This document shows positions 1-10,081 of a DNA stretch of 64,000 nt, piece by piece. The position numbers and the translations under genes were made by a program. The stretch is from Nicotiana tabacum. Its lineage: Eukaryota; Streptophyta; Magnoliopsida; Solanales; Solanaceae. Below the pieces are notes generated by a model, which did not search any database, had not been told where the DNA came from, and saw nothing but the letters and a program-made list of their open reading frames with translations. The stretch covers positions 210,065,948 through 210,129,947 of the forward strand of contig NC_134082.1 in assembly GCF_000715075.1 (NCBI RefSeq). The letters are read 5' to 3'. Each line of letters starts with the position of its first letter. Position 1 is the stretch's first letter.

Positions 1-272
1 TACCCGTAAATGAAATTAGTTATAGAAACAACTGCATTTATATAAAGCGTAGAATATAAAATATTTTTCCCTTGGGTGCGGGGGAAGGAAATGTTTTGCA
101 GCATAAAAATCACATATGCAAAGTTGTAAAATTATGTTAGTATAAGGGCAATCAGATAGTATATTGGAGAAATAGAACTTGACACTGAAACCCTTCATGC
201 AGATGCAGAAATGAAATCAAAAGTTATTAAAAAAGTAAAGCACAAGGGGATATATTTCCACTTTCAACCAAC
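1..272 (-). other. Deg1 intron 2 (5' part)
   Basis: This begins with the donor GTTGGT at 272 on the minus strand and runs off the window. AT-rich, no long reading frame, no further exon recognised before position 1. Confidence 0.7.
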
Positions 273-395
273 CTGAGATCAGAGGCACCTCGAATCACAT
301 GATAATTGGTGACAATATGACCGTCCTTATCCCAGACGAATCCTGATCCGGACCCCTGAGGCACCTCAAATACATCTAGTGTGAACATATCTTGC
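273..395 (-). CDS. DEGP1: Deg1 protease, exon 2 (catalytic His exon)
   Basis: This internal exon of 123 nt lies between an acceptor (TTACAG|G) at 396/395 and a donor (CAG|GTTGG) at 273/272. Joined in phase to exon 1 it reads Q-D-M-F-T-L-D-V-F-E-V-P-Q-G-S-G-S-G-F-V, then WDKDGHIVTNYHVIRGA. The GSGSGF strand and the His of TNYHV are the first part of the trypsin-like fold, and this His is the catalytic-triad histidine of the Deg/HtrA family. The triad Asp, the GNSGG serine and the PDZ domain lie beyond the left edge of the window. Both splice sites are canonical and the frame is open throughout, so the gene looks intact here. The short coding track alone would have missed this exon. Confidence 0.85.
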
Positions 396-928
396 CTGTA
401 ATATCATAATTGGCCTCCACAATTAATTAAAACCGAAAGGTAAAGGTGAACGTCAATTACAACAGGAATACATGTAAAGGACTATCACATATAATATCAT
501 TAATTCAAGGTTTACTAATTCATTTCTTAGTTATTTTAAAGTACGACTAAGTTATGGCAAAAATTGAATTGTTAATTGAATCAGAATTTAGTCTAAATTG
601 CAGTAAAGGTGTAAATTATTTATTACACAGTCAGTATATTCTACTTAAATCCTTAGAGAATTCATCAGTATTTCCTCTTAGTAGTTTAGAATGTAGCTAA
701 TTATACAATATAATCATATAGAGAAGTAGACAGAAAATGTATACGAATGATTCCGTGTAAAAACAAAACATCTTGATCTTACTCTAATTGCACAATCCCA
801 GTGAGTCTATCCATAGAGCTATTTTACAATTTTCTCACATCTAATAAATAAGTTACTCCTGCTCTTAAAGCACTGCTCAATCCATATATAACATAAAACA
901 AAAAGGATCATCCTCACAGCTAGATCAC
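396..928 (-). other. Deg1 intron 1
   Basis: A 533-bp AT-rich intron with GT at 928-927 and AG at 397-396 on the minus strand. The 3' end carries a T/A-rich tract before TTACAG. No other feature was seen inside. Confidence 0.8.
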
Positions 929-1326
929 CTGGAAGCAAGATTTGTAATGTAGACAACAGAAGGCGTATTCTCCTGGAAGAGGCGAACAGTAGCAAGTTCA
1001 TCTGTCTGCAATTTCCGCGGTGAAGTGACTACAAAAGCCGAGGCGGGGTCAACATCGGCCATATATATAGAGAAAGACAAGGCAACGGAGGTACAAGCCA
1101 CAAAAATAGTTTCCAGAAGTTTCTTCCCGGAGTTGGACTGGCCATCGGAAGGGTCACAATTAGAGTAGCACCGTTGAGCAGAGATAATACCACCGGCGAA
1201 ACCAGGGATTTTCCGGCAAAGTAGAGATTTAGGAAGTGAAAATCGAGGAGTTAGAGCTGAGCCGGAAAATTTCCGACTACCGGAGAAGAAAGAAGAAGAA
1301 GCTAAGGAGTGTGAAGAAGCAGCCAT
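929..1326 (-). CDS. DEGP1: Deg1 chloroplast serine protease, exon 1
   Basis: Deg1 is a trypsin-like, ATP-independent serine protease of the thylakoid lumen that degrades damaged photosystem II proteins. The ATG is at 1326. The first 60 or so residues are rich in Ser, Ala, Arg and Lys, as expected for a chloroplast transit peptide. A hydrophobic stretch near residues 72-88 (LLETIFVACTSVALSFSIYM) and an alanine-containing segment (DPASAFVV) fit a lumenal thylakoid signal. The exon then enters the mature protein at the family signature LFQENTPSVVYITNLA. The frame hits a stop three codons later, but a consensus donor (AG|GTGATC) at 929/928 ends the exon first, leaving phase 2. The next exon, at 273-395, continues the conserved sequence in frame. 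Identification rests on motif recall of the Deg1 N-terminal region. Deg5 and Deg8 are less likely because of this leader. Confidence 0.88.
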
Positions 1327-1734
1327 TGGTAAGAAGACAACTGCTCAGTGCTGACTTGTTTAGAGCAGAACATAGGCCCGATTTAATTGGTTATTCGGTT
1401 CGGGCACTATCTAATATGTGATCTACGTTCAAAACGTGACTTTTATTCACGTGTATGCTCTACCACAGGGGTAACGCTGCACCTTAATGGGCCCCTTCTT
1501 TGAGAAGAGTCGTATTGTGATTTTGATTAAGCCCGTAACTCGATCCGTCCATGGAACGTTCTACACTAGTCTGTAGTCCCGATGGCACCATCTAAGATAT
1601 CGTGAGCAACCGTAAGTTAAAAATAAATCACAGCCCACCGAACCGCTTAAATTTAAAATAATCGACGTATGTAAAATATACAAAAAATCAAGATATAATA
1701 TATGTATACTTGTGTAGAAGTTATAACAGAATGA
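1327..1734 (-). promoter_or_regulatory. Deg1 promoter / 5' UTR side
   Basis: The DNA upstream of the Deg1 ATG. A perfect G-box CACGTG lies at 1448-1453, about 125 bp upstream of the ATG, with an ACGTGAC element close by (1434-1440). Two site-II type GGCCC motifs occur, in AGGCCCGAT near 1374 and TGGGCCCC near 1488. G-box and site II elements are common in promoters of plant nuclear genes for chloroplast proteins. The transcription start is not identified. The assignments are motif matches only. Confidence 0.4.
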
Positions 1735-2130
1735 GCTAGTCAGTTTTCGAACTGGTAATTAAAAAATAACTAACATTTGCAAAGTTGTTGAAAAATAGTC
1801 ACTATTTTATGCGGCGATAAAATTTGGATAAAATACTTTAGTTAAAACGCAAAAAGTTTCAGTATAAATATGCAATAGATTATGGCCTCTTGCGTATAAA
1901 CTTTCAATATATTATGTTGGAACCTTAACACATCATGAAGTTCCAGCACATTTATGCGCATATGTAAAAAAAATCAAATTCCAGTATATTGTGCTGGAAT
2001 TTTCAAAATCTTAAGAGCGTTTTTGTTCATTCTTTATTTTTACATGAAAAAGTGATAAAATTTTAATTACTTTTAAAACTGTGACTAATTTTCAATAAAT
2101 AATTGCAAAGGAGTCTATTTCTGATTTTTT
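1735..2130. mobile_element. Foldback MITE upstream of Deg1
   Basis: The stretch around 1755-1815 (TTGCAAAG..TTGAAAAATAGTCACTATTTTATG..ATAAAATTT) reappears as an imperfect reverse complement at about 2045-2115. This gives long imperfect terminal inverted repeats around a core with TTCCAGCAC / GTGCTGGAA motifs (1947-2000). It has no coding capacity. It resembles MITE-like repeats common in Solanaceae introns and promoters, a recall-based statement. Exact ends and target duplication are not resolved. Confidence 0.5.
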
Positions 2131-2860
2131 TATGTACATCGACTAGAAAAAATAAACAATAATTATGACTAGTTATTTGTGTAAAGATCCAAAGTAAAAA
2201 AGCTATTTGCAACAAAACAATAAATGGTATTTCAAGATTTGACTTTCCATGATTATTGGGAGCATAAAAATAAAATAAAATAAAAAAACCTCTTTTTGTG
2301 CCAAATTGTTGGTTGCCCATTATGCTGCAACACAATAGACGAAAATTTTGATGAACCGGGAAAGTTTTCGACCGGTTCAGTTTATGAGATGTCGCTTGAA
2401 GCGGGGGTTTTGGAACGGGACTTCTTGGGTTAAACTTCAAAGGTAAAAATTGTACGGGACGTTCTATTTGGTCGCCCCCATTTAACCTATACTTATTTTT
2501 TTTTAAAGTTTTAATTTGTATTCACTTTAAACAACTTCAGCCCCCTTTCTCCTCCTCCTTCGTTTCCTTCTTCTTCTTCTTTCTTCTGCTGTTGTTGGTG
2601 TTGCTATGAAACTTCTGTTCATGGAATGATTGTCATAAGTATGTTTATCATATTATTTAAAAATAAATTATAAATAATTACGTAAGTTAGTAGATAATAA
2701 TTTGTGAATATTTTCACGTACGGGAAGTTTAAGGTCACACTTAGTGATTCTTTTCATGATAATTCTGTTTTTTCACTTTTATTGTTTCTAAAATTTTATG
2801 ATTGAGATATTGTTGGCAATCTGATTATTTTATAGTAGTCTGATTATGACAAAACTAATG
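2131..2860. other. Intergenic, no gene seen
   Basis: AT-rich DNA with a CT-rich tract at about 2538-2595 (TCTCCTCCTCC..TTCTTCTTC). No ORF with recognisable similarity. Confidence 0.5.
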
Positions 2861-2865
2861 AATCC

Positions 2866-3345
2866 AGGACAAAAAAACTTCAGCTTATTTAGTGTTGAAA
2901 TTTTTACAAATGAACTAAATAACTTCAGCTTATTTAGTGTTGAAATTTTTACAAATGAACTAAATAACTTCAGCATCTTCTGCTGAAGTTTTTGAAAAAG
3001 CGTAATGACAAAACTAATGAATCCAGGACAAAAAAAACTTCAACTTATTTAGTGCTGAAGTTTTACAAATGAACTTCAACATCTTCTGCTGAAGTTTTTG
3101 GAAAAGCTTAATGATAAAACTAATAAATCCAGGACAAAAAAACTTCAGCTTATTTAGTGCTGATGTTTTTACAAATGAACTAAACAACTTCAGCATCACA
3201 AAACTTTAGCTACTAGAATGCTGAAGTTAAGCAAATACAAATAAAAACTTCAGCAAATAGAGAACAAAATTCCAGCACTAAAATGCTTAAGTTTAGCAAT
3301 TACAAACAAAAATTTCAGCACACTTGGTTCATCAATTTTTGCTAT
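2866..3345. repeat. Array of AACTTCAGC / GCTGAAGTT palindromes
   Basis: AACTTCAGC and its complement GCTGAAGTT recur many times in both orientations. Some pair into short hairpins, for example AACTTCAGCA-tcttc-TGCTGAAGTT near 2966-2991. A unit of about 53 bp holding CTTCAGCTTATTTAGTG and TTTTTACAAATGAACTAAATAA is duplicated almost exactly at about 2879-2966. Degenerate copies follow, separated by the phrase AATCCAGGACAAAAAAAC. The pattern looks like the subterminal repeats of a CACTA- or MULE-type DNA transposon, but no terminal motif was found. Confidence 0.6.
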
Positions 3346-5285
3346 TTCAGGCCTCTAACACCTCAAAATTTTAATAATATTTGCATTCTTGATTGAGCAT
3401 TTTTATAACGAGGAGATATTTTATTTTGCACTTCCTAAACGTGAAATTGACAATATATGAAAATTTCTTACTTTAGGTTGTGTTAATATTGACAAAGAAG
3501 CTCCATGGTGTTGCTATGTGTAACACTTAATATTATTTTGATGAATTGTTATTAAATACATTATATAATTAAGTTTTTGGGCTGCCAACCTTTTATATTT
3601 ATCTAAAGATATTAATAATTTGGGCAGCCACATTTTTCATACTTATCCAAAGTTTAGATATAACTTTGGAAGACTTGTCTTTCCATATCCTTCTCTCTTG
3701 TTTCATTCTTGCAAGACAAAGAAACAAAACTACCTACCCTCTCTCCTTCTTAGCCTCTAAAAACTTCATGAAAGCACCATAAATTTCTACTAAATCAGCC
3801 AATAAAATTCGTTTTTTTTTTGTGAAGATCAAGTTGCTCCTCTCTTTTGTGGTAAGTTTCTAAACTCGTTTTTACACTAGACAACTATTAGTATTTTCTA
3901 CATATCTTTTTATACAGAGCTCCGATTTAAGTAATCTAGGACTTTATAGAAAGGTATTTCATAGATCTATACCTCTTATGAAGGAACCAAAATTTAATTT
4001 TGCTGGTATTTACCCGAAAAGGGATCAGAAAGTACAGGGCAGGTGCTGCCCAGATTTTTAGTTTTAGAAATACTCCATGTACTACTATTAGTAATTTTAG
4101 CATAACTTTCTGTACAAATAGATATGGGGTTGATTCAAGATGTTCTGAAATACTAAGACATAGATATACAATTTATATGAAGACTATATAGTCTATTGTG
4201 TCCGTTTAGATCTTCAAAACTGAGCCAAAACACAAAATAGTGATACTGTCCGGAATTTCTGTTTCAAACATTTTTGGGTAATTTTCACCAATATCATATT
4301 TAGTTTGACATGTTAAATCACTGAACTTATTTGAATATTTGATTATGTATTTAAGGTATATAAACCCTTGAAAAAAAATCAAAGGGAAAGTATTTGAGGA
4401 AGTTGACTGATTTGGTTTGTTTACGGCGTAGATGATTCGAACGTCCCCAAGTTGTGATTGAACTATTTTGTAGTAAAACACCAAGGGTTGTGTATAAACT
4501 TTGTACTCTTTTTGCTTGCTGGAATATTTTGAAATAACCTAATATTTATTTTTCTTGTCTTCAATTTATATTGTTATATTCGTATTATATCAAGTATTGT
4601 CAGATATTTGCTAAATTGCTCATTTGTACAGATTGTTTGATCATTTTGCATTCTTGTTGGGACTATGTATTTCGTGTGGCAATGACTTTGTCACTCCTCT
4701 TGGCATGCCTCTTGATTTGGATCTTTTGCCATCTTGACTTTGGATTTGTAGTTCGTCTTAAATTATGGAACTTGTCCGTGTTAAGTGCGAACTAGGAAGC
4801 CATTTTTAATATGGTTCTTGATTCTCTTGACTATTGGGTTTTGACCCTACTTGATTTGGGGCTTCGGTCCATCTTGATATCTGATTATGCTTAGTGTGAT
4901 GACATGACGTATATATTGGGCAAAATATGGATATTTGGTAAACTCTCTTGGATTGATAGTATACGCTTTCTTGACTCCTGAACATTGTTATTGATATTTG
5001 GAAACATTTCAAAGTTTGATATTTGATATGTTTGATATATTTGTTCACTTATTTTAAATTATATTAAATTGAGCTAACTATGACAGAAAAAAGGGAATTT
5101 GAGAATTTAAAGACTCCAAGCCCAAGGTTTATACGCCACTAAGCTTTATGCTTAGCGATAGTTGTTTTCTATCGTAGGTAATGTACAGGATGAAATCTGA
5201 AGACGGCCATTATGAAGTAGTCTTTTGGGAGCACTTATGGAGATTACATTTGCATATGCACCTTGGTTTTGCATAGTTTTGGGAC

Positions 5286-5286
<1 letters not shown>
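3346..5286. other. Unidentified intergenic stretch
   Basis: No coding similarity recognised. Around 3660-3850 the plus strand reads like a transcript leader: a CT-rich stretch, then a possible donor (TTTTGTG|GTAAGTTTC near 3850). The longest open frames (63 to 92 aa) have no recognisable motif and are probably chance. Confidence 0.4.

Positions 5287-5379
<93 letters not shown>
5287..5379. repeat. Compound microsatellite (TA)n(TG)n
   Basis: About 23 TA units (5287-5332) run directly into about 23 TG units (5333-5379). Open frames of Ile-Tyr or Thr-His repeats across it are artefacts. Confidence 0.97.
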
Positions 5380-5380
<1 letters not shown>

Positions 5381-5747
5381 ACATTTATGTATGTTATTTG
5401 GAGGCTTGTTGGATTTTAAGACCAAAATCTTGTAACTTAAATTTGGTAACTTGTTTTGCTGTTTTAGGATGTGTTAATAATTCAAGTCTTATAGTATGCT
5501 GAATTTACACTTTGTCTTGTAAATATGTACAAAAGAGAAAACTAGTTTCCTTTTTATATACCCGATAGTTTAATATTAATGTACAATACAAACTTGCAGT
5601 GATGTTGAATGAAAGTATAAATTTGTTAGAAAGTTGCTTTAATCTGTTGATTGTTCAAGATGGGTTATATCACTTTATGTTGATATTTTGACATTGTATT
5701 TCATTTAAAATAAAATTATGAAGTGTATTTTCAAAAAAAAAAAAAAA
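5380..5747 (+). other. 3'-end-like sequence with poly(A) run
   Basis: AT-rich, ending in AATAAAATTATGAAGTGTATTTTC and then 17 A residues (5731-5747). AATAAA lies about 22 nt upstream of the A run, the spacing of a polyadenylated transcript end. It may be the 3' end of a retroposed transcript or LINE/SINE, or a chance A tract. No matching target duplication was found. Confidence 0.35.
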
Positions 5748-5879
5748 AATGCACTTTGAATCTTTTTGCATGGGCCTATTTCCGCTACTAAATTATTCTG
5801 AATATTTTTAACTAATATCTTTTTAATATTTTATAAGTAGTAAATTAGATTTGTTTCCTAAGTAGCACCCTCCCAAAGG

Positions 5880-6035
5880 GGTTGCTACATCAATGATATT
5901 CAAGTCATCAACATACACAACTATGATGACAAATTCAGATCCAGACCTTTTAATAAAGACACAAGGGCAAATAGGGTCATTTTTGTACAAGTTAAAACGT
6001 GATCCAAAAAGCGGGTATAGATACAAATTCACCAC
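5880..6035 (-). pseudogene. Ty1/copia reverse transcriptase fragment
   Basis: The minus frame from 6035 reads NDPICPCVFIKRSG, then FVIIVVYVDDLNII. The YVDD box with flanking hydrophobic residues is the catalytic motif C of a Ty1/copia-type reverse transcriptase, and C-P-C-V-F-I-K-R is the usual preceding strand in plant copia elements. The match stops near 5895, and no LTR, integrase or gag was seen nearby. It is a short orphan relic. Confidence 0.7.
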
Positions 6036-6334
6036 TTCAAAGTGGTCTATGGATATGGGGGCAATGACGTCTGTGACGTTAATGGGCCTGCGTATTAGAT
6101 GTGTGCGATCCTAGTTATGGTCATTTTGGAGAGAAAAAAATCCAAATAGCCGCCTGCCCCAGTGCGTAAAAAAAATTTAGTCGGTGGATATATAATAGGA
6201 AAAATGATACTGTATAAAATTTATATATATATATAGTGTATATTATATATAAAAATTTATACAAATTTTGTAAAAAATTTCGGTTACCAGATGTATATAG
6301 TTTCTAGCGCGGGTTAAAAGTGATAACCCCCTAT
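6036..6334. other. Intergenic, no gene seen
   Basis: AT-rich spacer with a short TA run at 6224-6255. No recognisable feature. Confidence 0.45.
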
Positions 6335-6783
6335 ATACAACAACAACAACAACAACAACAACCAGTAAAATTCTACTAGTGGGGTCTGGGGAGGGTAGTG
6401 TGTACGCAGACCTTACCCCTACCCCGAAGGAATAGAGAGGTTGTTTCCGAAAGGCCCTCGGCTCAAGAAAACAAAAAGACAAAAGGAGACAATATTAGTA
6501 TCATCATAGAAATCATAGGAAAAATAGTAACAACATAAAATCTAGAAGAAAGATGCAAAACAGAAGCGATAGCTAGTAAATAGGTCCTGCACAGAAAAGC
6601 GAAATAGTAAGACACAACATTGCCACTAGTTATCTTAGACAAAAACCCTACCATACTAGGCTCACAAAGGTACAAAGTAAGGCAAGACTCAACTACCTCC
6701 TAACCTACAACCCTAATACTCGACTTCCACATCTTCCTATCAAGTGTCATGTCCTCGAAAATCTGGAGCCTCGCCATATCCTA

Positions 6784-6785
<2 letters not shown>
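6335..6785 (-). mobile_element. RTE-type LINE 3' end with TS-like (TTG)n tail
   Basis: On the minus strand the sequence ends in (TTG)n, seen as CAACAACAAC at about 6338-6362 on the plus strand. The sequence GGGGTCTGGGGAGGGTAGTG with TACGCAGACCTTACCCCTAC precedes it. This is the 3' block I recognise from the Solanaceae TS SINE family and its RTE LINE partner. Further in, the minus frame from about 6775 reads ARLQIFEDMTLDRKMWKSSI before a stop, which fits the last residues of an RTE reverse transcriptase ORF. I therefore read it as a 5'-truncated LINE rather than a SINE. The split between the two is an inference from memory. Confidence 0.6.
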
Positions 6786-6819
<34 letters not shown>

Positions 6820-6821
6820 TG

Positions 6822-6862
<41 letters not shown>
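6782..6862. repeat. Compound microsatellite (TA)n(TATG)n(TA)n
   Basis: A short TA run, then about nine ATGT units (6790-6828), then TA to 6862. Confidence 0.95.
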
Positions 6863-6867
<5 letters not shown>

Positions 6868-6957
6868 TTATATTCGATAAGCTATATATACAGCTTATAT
6901 ACTATATATAAGATGTATATATAGTATATCGAGTTTAAAATTTTCCATAAGACACCT

Positions 6958-7064
6958 AGGCCTCATTTGTTTTTTGTTTTTTTTTAAGATTAAGACGTCT
7001 GATACTGAATACACATATAAATATCAAGATGTGTATTAAGATTAAGACATTTGAATCTGAATAC
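6958..7064. mobile_element. Tourist/Harbinger-like TIR element, left part
   Basis: Starts GGCCTCATTTGTTTTT after a CTA trinucleotide. The matching right end AAACAAATGAGGCC is followed by CTA at about 21831. A TIR of about 14 bp and a 3-bp CTA duplication fit PIF/Harbinger or Tourist MITEs. This arm holds AATACACATATAAATATCAA and GATGTGTATTAAGATTAAGA, repeated in the right part. It is separated from its other part by E1. Confidence 0.6.
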
Positions 7065-8569
7065 TGATAACTAGGGATTATGATGCATTTTACACTCCTT
7101 CTTGCTTAAGTTTTGATTAGAAATGTGTACAAAATAGTTCCAAGGCTCACAAGTTGTGCTTGATTGCAGGTTTGATCAACAAGGTGACAAGGTGTCAAAA
7201 AACTAGCTCAAAAAGGAGTGAAACTTGCTCAAGTACCAAGACAAGACCAAGCTCAGTCAAATAGGGCCAGTGCGGCCGCACACCATTCTGTGCGGTCTGC
7301 AAAGATGAAGTTCAGAGAGTATGTTTTTCAGGCCACCAGGTAATGCGGCCGCAAAGGATTTTGTGCGGTCCGCATTGGGTTCATTGAGGCCGCACTCGAT
7401 TTCGTGCGGACCGCGTTGCCCAAGATCAGAGAGTTGCTAGATTGGAAGATGAAGTCCAATGCGGTCCGCGGTCCATTTTGTGCAGACCGCAATAGAAGCC
7501 ACTACGGCCGCACTCAACTTTGTGCAGTCCGCAAAGCCCAAGTTCAGATAGCAGATTAATCAATCCAAGAGCCTTAGTGCGGCTGCACTCGATTTTGTGC
7601 GGTCCGCACTAGCCCCGCAAGGGTATTTTTGTCTAGAATTTTCAGCCTAGTATAAATAGTTTTTTTCCCATTTTTAGGTCATCAGATAGATCTTGGGACA
7701 GAGCTGCACTCGTGACTTCTTCTCTTTTACCATTTTGAGTAATTTTAGCTTAGTTTCAACATTGAATCTTCAAGTTTTATTTAGTAATTAATTATTATGG
7801 TCTTATCTTCATCTATTTCTTTGTTTTCTTCTCCAACTATGAGTAGTTAGACCCATTAGCTAGGGTTGTGGCGCAACCCTAGTGTGGGTAATTGATGGGT
7901 CTTGTGTTTTGATGCTTGATTGTCTATAGGTGTTTTATATTTGGACTAATTTAGGGTTTTAATATTGAATTAGTGGTTGCAAACACTAGTTTATGCCTAG
8001 TAGACTTTGGCTCTTCTTGAGAAAGAGAGCCTAAGTCCATGAAATTAGTCCAACAAGGAATTGGGGCGTATTCAAGAGATTGATATCCCCAATTAAAAGG
8101 TTAAACCTAGATATAGTAATACCCGACTTGAACCTTAATTGCTTGCACAAATTTTCATACCCAATTAGTCTTGAGAAAGTCAATTCGGGCAAAATCACTC
8201 GAACTACCGAGAGGTATAGAGTGAGTAGAATCGTGCAATGGTTATATCATACTCCCCAAATATGACAATCTAGCTTTTGACTCAAGAATCCATCAACTGA
8301 CCACTTAGGAGAAAGTCACTACCCTAGTGCCTTTTATCTATTTGATCAACTCTCAATAGTTTAATCTTAGCACCTAATTTAGCATTGTAGTATTATAAAA
8401 TTAGAATTCATATCAAAACCAAAAATATTCAGAAGTGAAATTAGGAACAAATACATAACTCCACTTTAGATAGAAACTAAACTCCAATATCTAGCTCCCT
8501 ATGGACATCGATCCCGACCTTCTCGGGTAAAAACTATTTCGACCTCTCTTGCTGCTCAATAGTAGTACA
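7065..8569 (+). repeat. E1 5' LTR
   Basis: Begins TGATAACTAGGGATTATGAT and ends AGTAGTACA. Near-identical to 19430-20938. It holds a cluster of GC-rich palindromic TGCGGTCCGCA-type motifs (about 7270-7615) and a TATAAATAG box at about 7651-7659 that may be the U3 promoter. Confidence 0.92.
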
Positions 8570-8590
8570 GGGTCGGCCTCGATCACTTTT

Positions 8591-8608
8591 TGGTGCCGCT
8601 GCCGGGGA
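8591..8608 (+). other. E1 primer binding site (tRNA-Asp type)
   Basis: TGGTGCCGCTGCCGGGGA lies 21 nt after the LTR. The plant tRNA-Asp PBS is usually TGGCGCCGTTGCCGGGGA, so two positions differ. Confidence 0.8.
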
Positions 8609-8704
8609 ACTAACAGTTTTGGCTATCTATCTAAATAGTTTTGTGTATTGCTCTTCTTTCCTTCCGTGTTACTAATTTGTGTGTGTCACAACTTCAGGTA
8701 CAAA

Positions 8705-9983
8705 ATGGCAGCAAATTTAAACAATGCACCTCTTGGAGATCTTCCGCTGGGGGAGGAAGTAGATGACAATGTTGAAGATGAGATCCTTATTGTGCCTCAA
8801 GGATAAAGGAGAGGCCGCCATGCCAATGATAATATTCCAGACCCTCCCCTGCCACCTCTAAGAGTGGCTTCTCGAGTGTTTCCAAACCAAGTCTATGCAA
8901 GTGCAATTGTCCTGCCCCGAATTCGGGCGGGTAAATTTCAAATTACCAATGTGATGCTAACATTGCTGGATTAGTGTGGATATTTCACGGGCGCTACCAA
9001 TCAAAATGCTTACAAACATCTTAAGGGGTTCATGGATACCTGTTGGAGGAGCAAGCAAACTAATGTGTCCAAGGATGCACTTCGGTTGAGACTCTTCCCA
9101 TTCACTTAGAGGGAAGACATTAGATTGGCTTAAGTGACTTCCTAACCATTCCATCACTACTTGGGATGAGTTAGCGGACAAGTTTATTGCAAAAATTTTC
9201 TCATCGGGGCATATGGCAGCATTGAGAGATGATCCCACTGAACCTTTGTATGAGATTTGGGAGCGCTATAGAACAATGGTAAAAGAATGCCCCAATAATG
9301 ATATGACTGAAGCGATGATCCAACAGACTTTCTACCGGGGCATTAACACAACAAACCAATACATAGTGAACCAACTTGCTGGGGGCAACTTCATGAAGCT
9401 GTCTTATGATGAGGCTTGTGACATTCTTGACAAGATGACTGACATTCCTTCTGCTTCGCAAAGTAGAGCCAATGTGCCCCAGGGTGACCCCATGGTCACT
9501 TATTTACACAAGGAATTACATGATCATGGGCAGATTATAGCTGAGTTGACAACTACAATGAACCAACTAGCAAAGGTATAGTTGCAACAAGTTCAAAATC
9601 CTCTCCAAGTAAATGTTATGGAGGGTGTCAACATGCTAGTCAACAAAAGAAGACAGCGAGGTCAACAGAACCAAGGGAATTCGGAGCAATTTGACAATGA
9701 TTATGGAGGATTCCAAGATGATAGTTATGATGGGCAAAATGAAGAGGTACAATACGTGAACAATTATCAAGGCCAAAAGGGCAATTCTTCCAACCAACAA
9801 CAATGGAGGCCCCAAGGCAATTGGGGCAATCAACAACAAGGCAATGGTAATTGGGGGAACAACAACCAAAACTCCAACTGGGGCAATCAGAACAATAATC
9901 AGAACAATCAGGGTAATTGGAATGGGAACAACAACAACTGGGGTGGTAACAACAATCAAGGTGGGTGGAACAATGGTAATTAA
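8705..9983 (+). pseudogene. E1 gag, broken
   Basis: Gag would form the virus-like particle. The ATG at 8705 opens a frame MAANLNNAPLGDLP that is closed by a TAA at about 8804. The retrotransposon gag domain continues (YKHLKGFMDTCW, LRLRLFPFT), loses frame at about 9110-9190, and is open again from 9213 (EPLYEIWERYRTMVKECP, then QTFYRGINTTNQY). A TAG at 9579 interrupts it. It continues as a long Asn/Gln/Gly/Trp repeat tract (NNNQNSNWGNQ type) to a stop at 9981. The Q/N-rich tail is usual in Athila gag. There is no CCHC zinc knuckle in view. Confidence 0.85.
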
Positions 9984-10081
9984 GGAAACTGGGGGCAAGG
10001 CTTTCAAAGGCCCCCAATGTACCAACAACTAAACAATCTGTCCCCATTTCCATCCCAAGTCCTAGTTCTTCTAACCCTGAC

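Noticed and set aside
1236..1421. Plus-strand 61-aa frame rich in Arg/Lys
   Set aside because: It is antisense to Deg1 exon 1 and its upstream region, with no similarity seen.
5152..5502. Open frames of Ile-Tyr and Thr-His / Val-Cys repeats
   Set aside because: They are translations of the TA/TG microsatellite in several frames on both strands.
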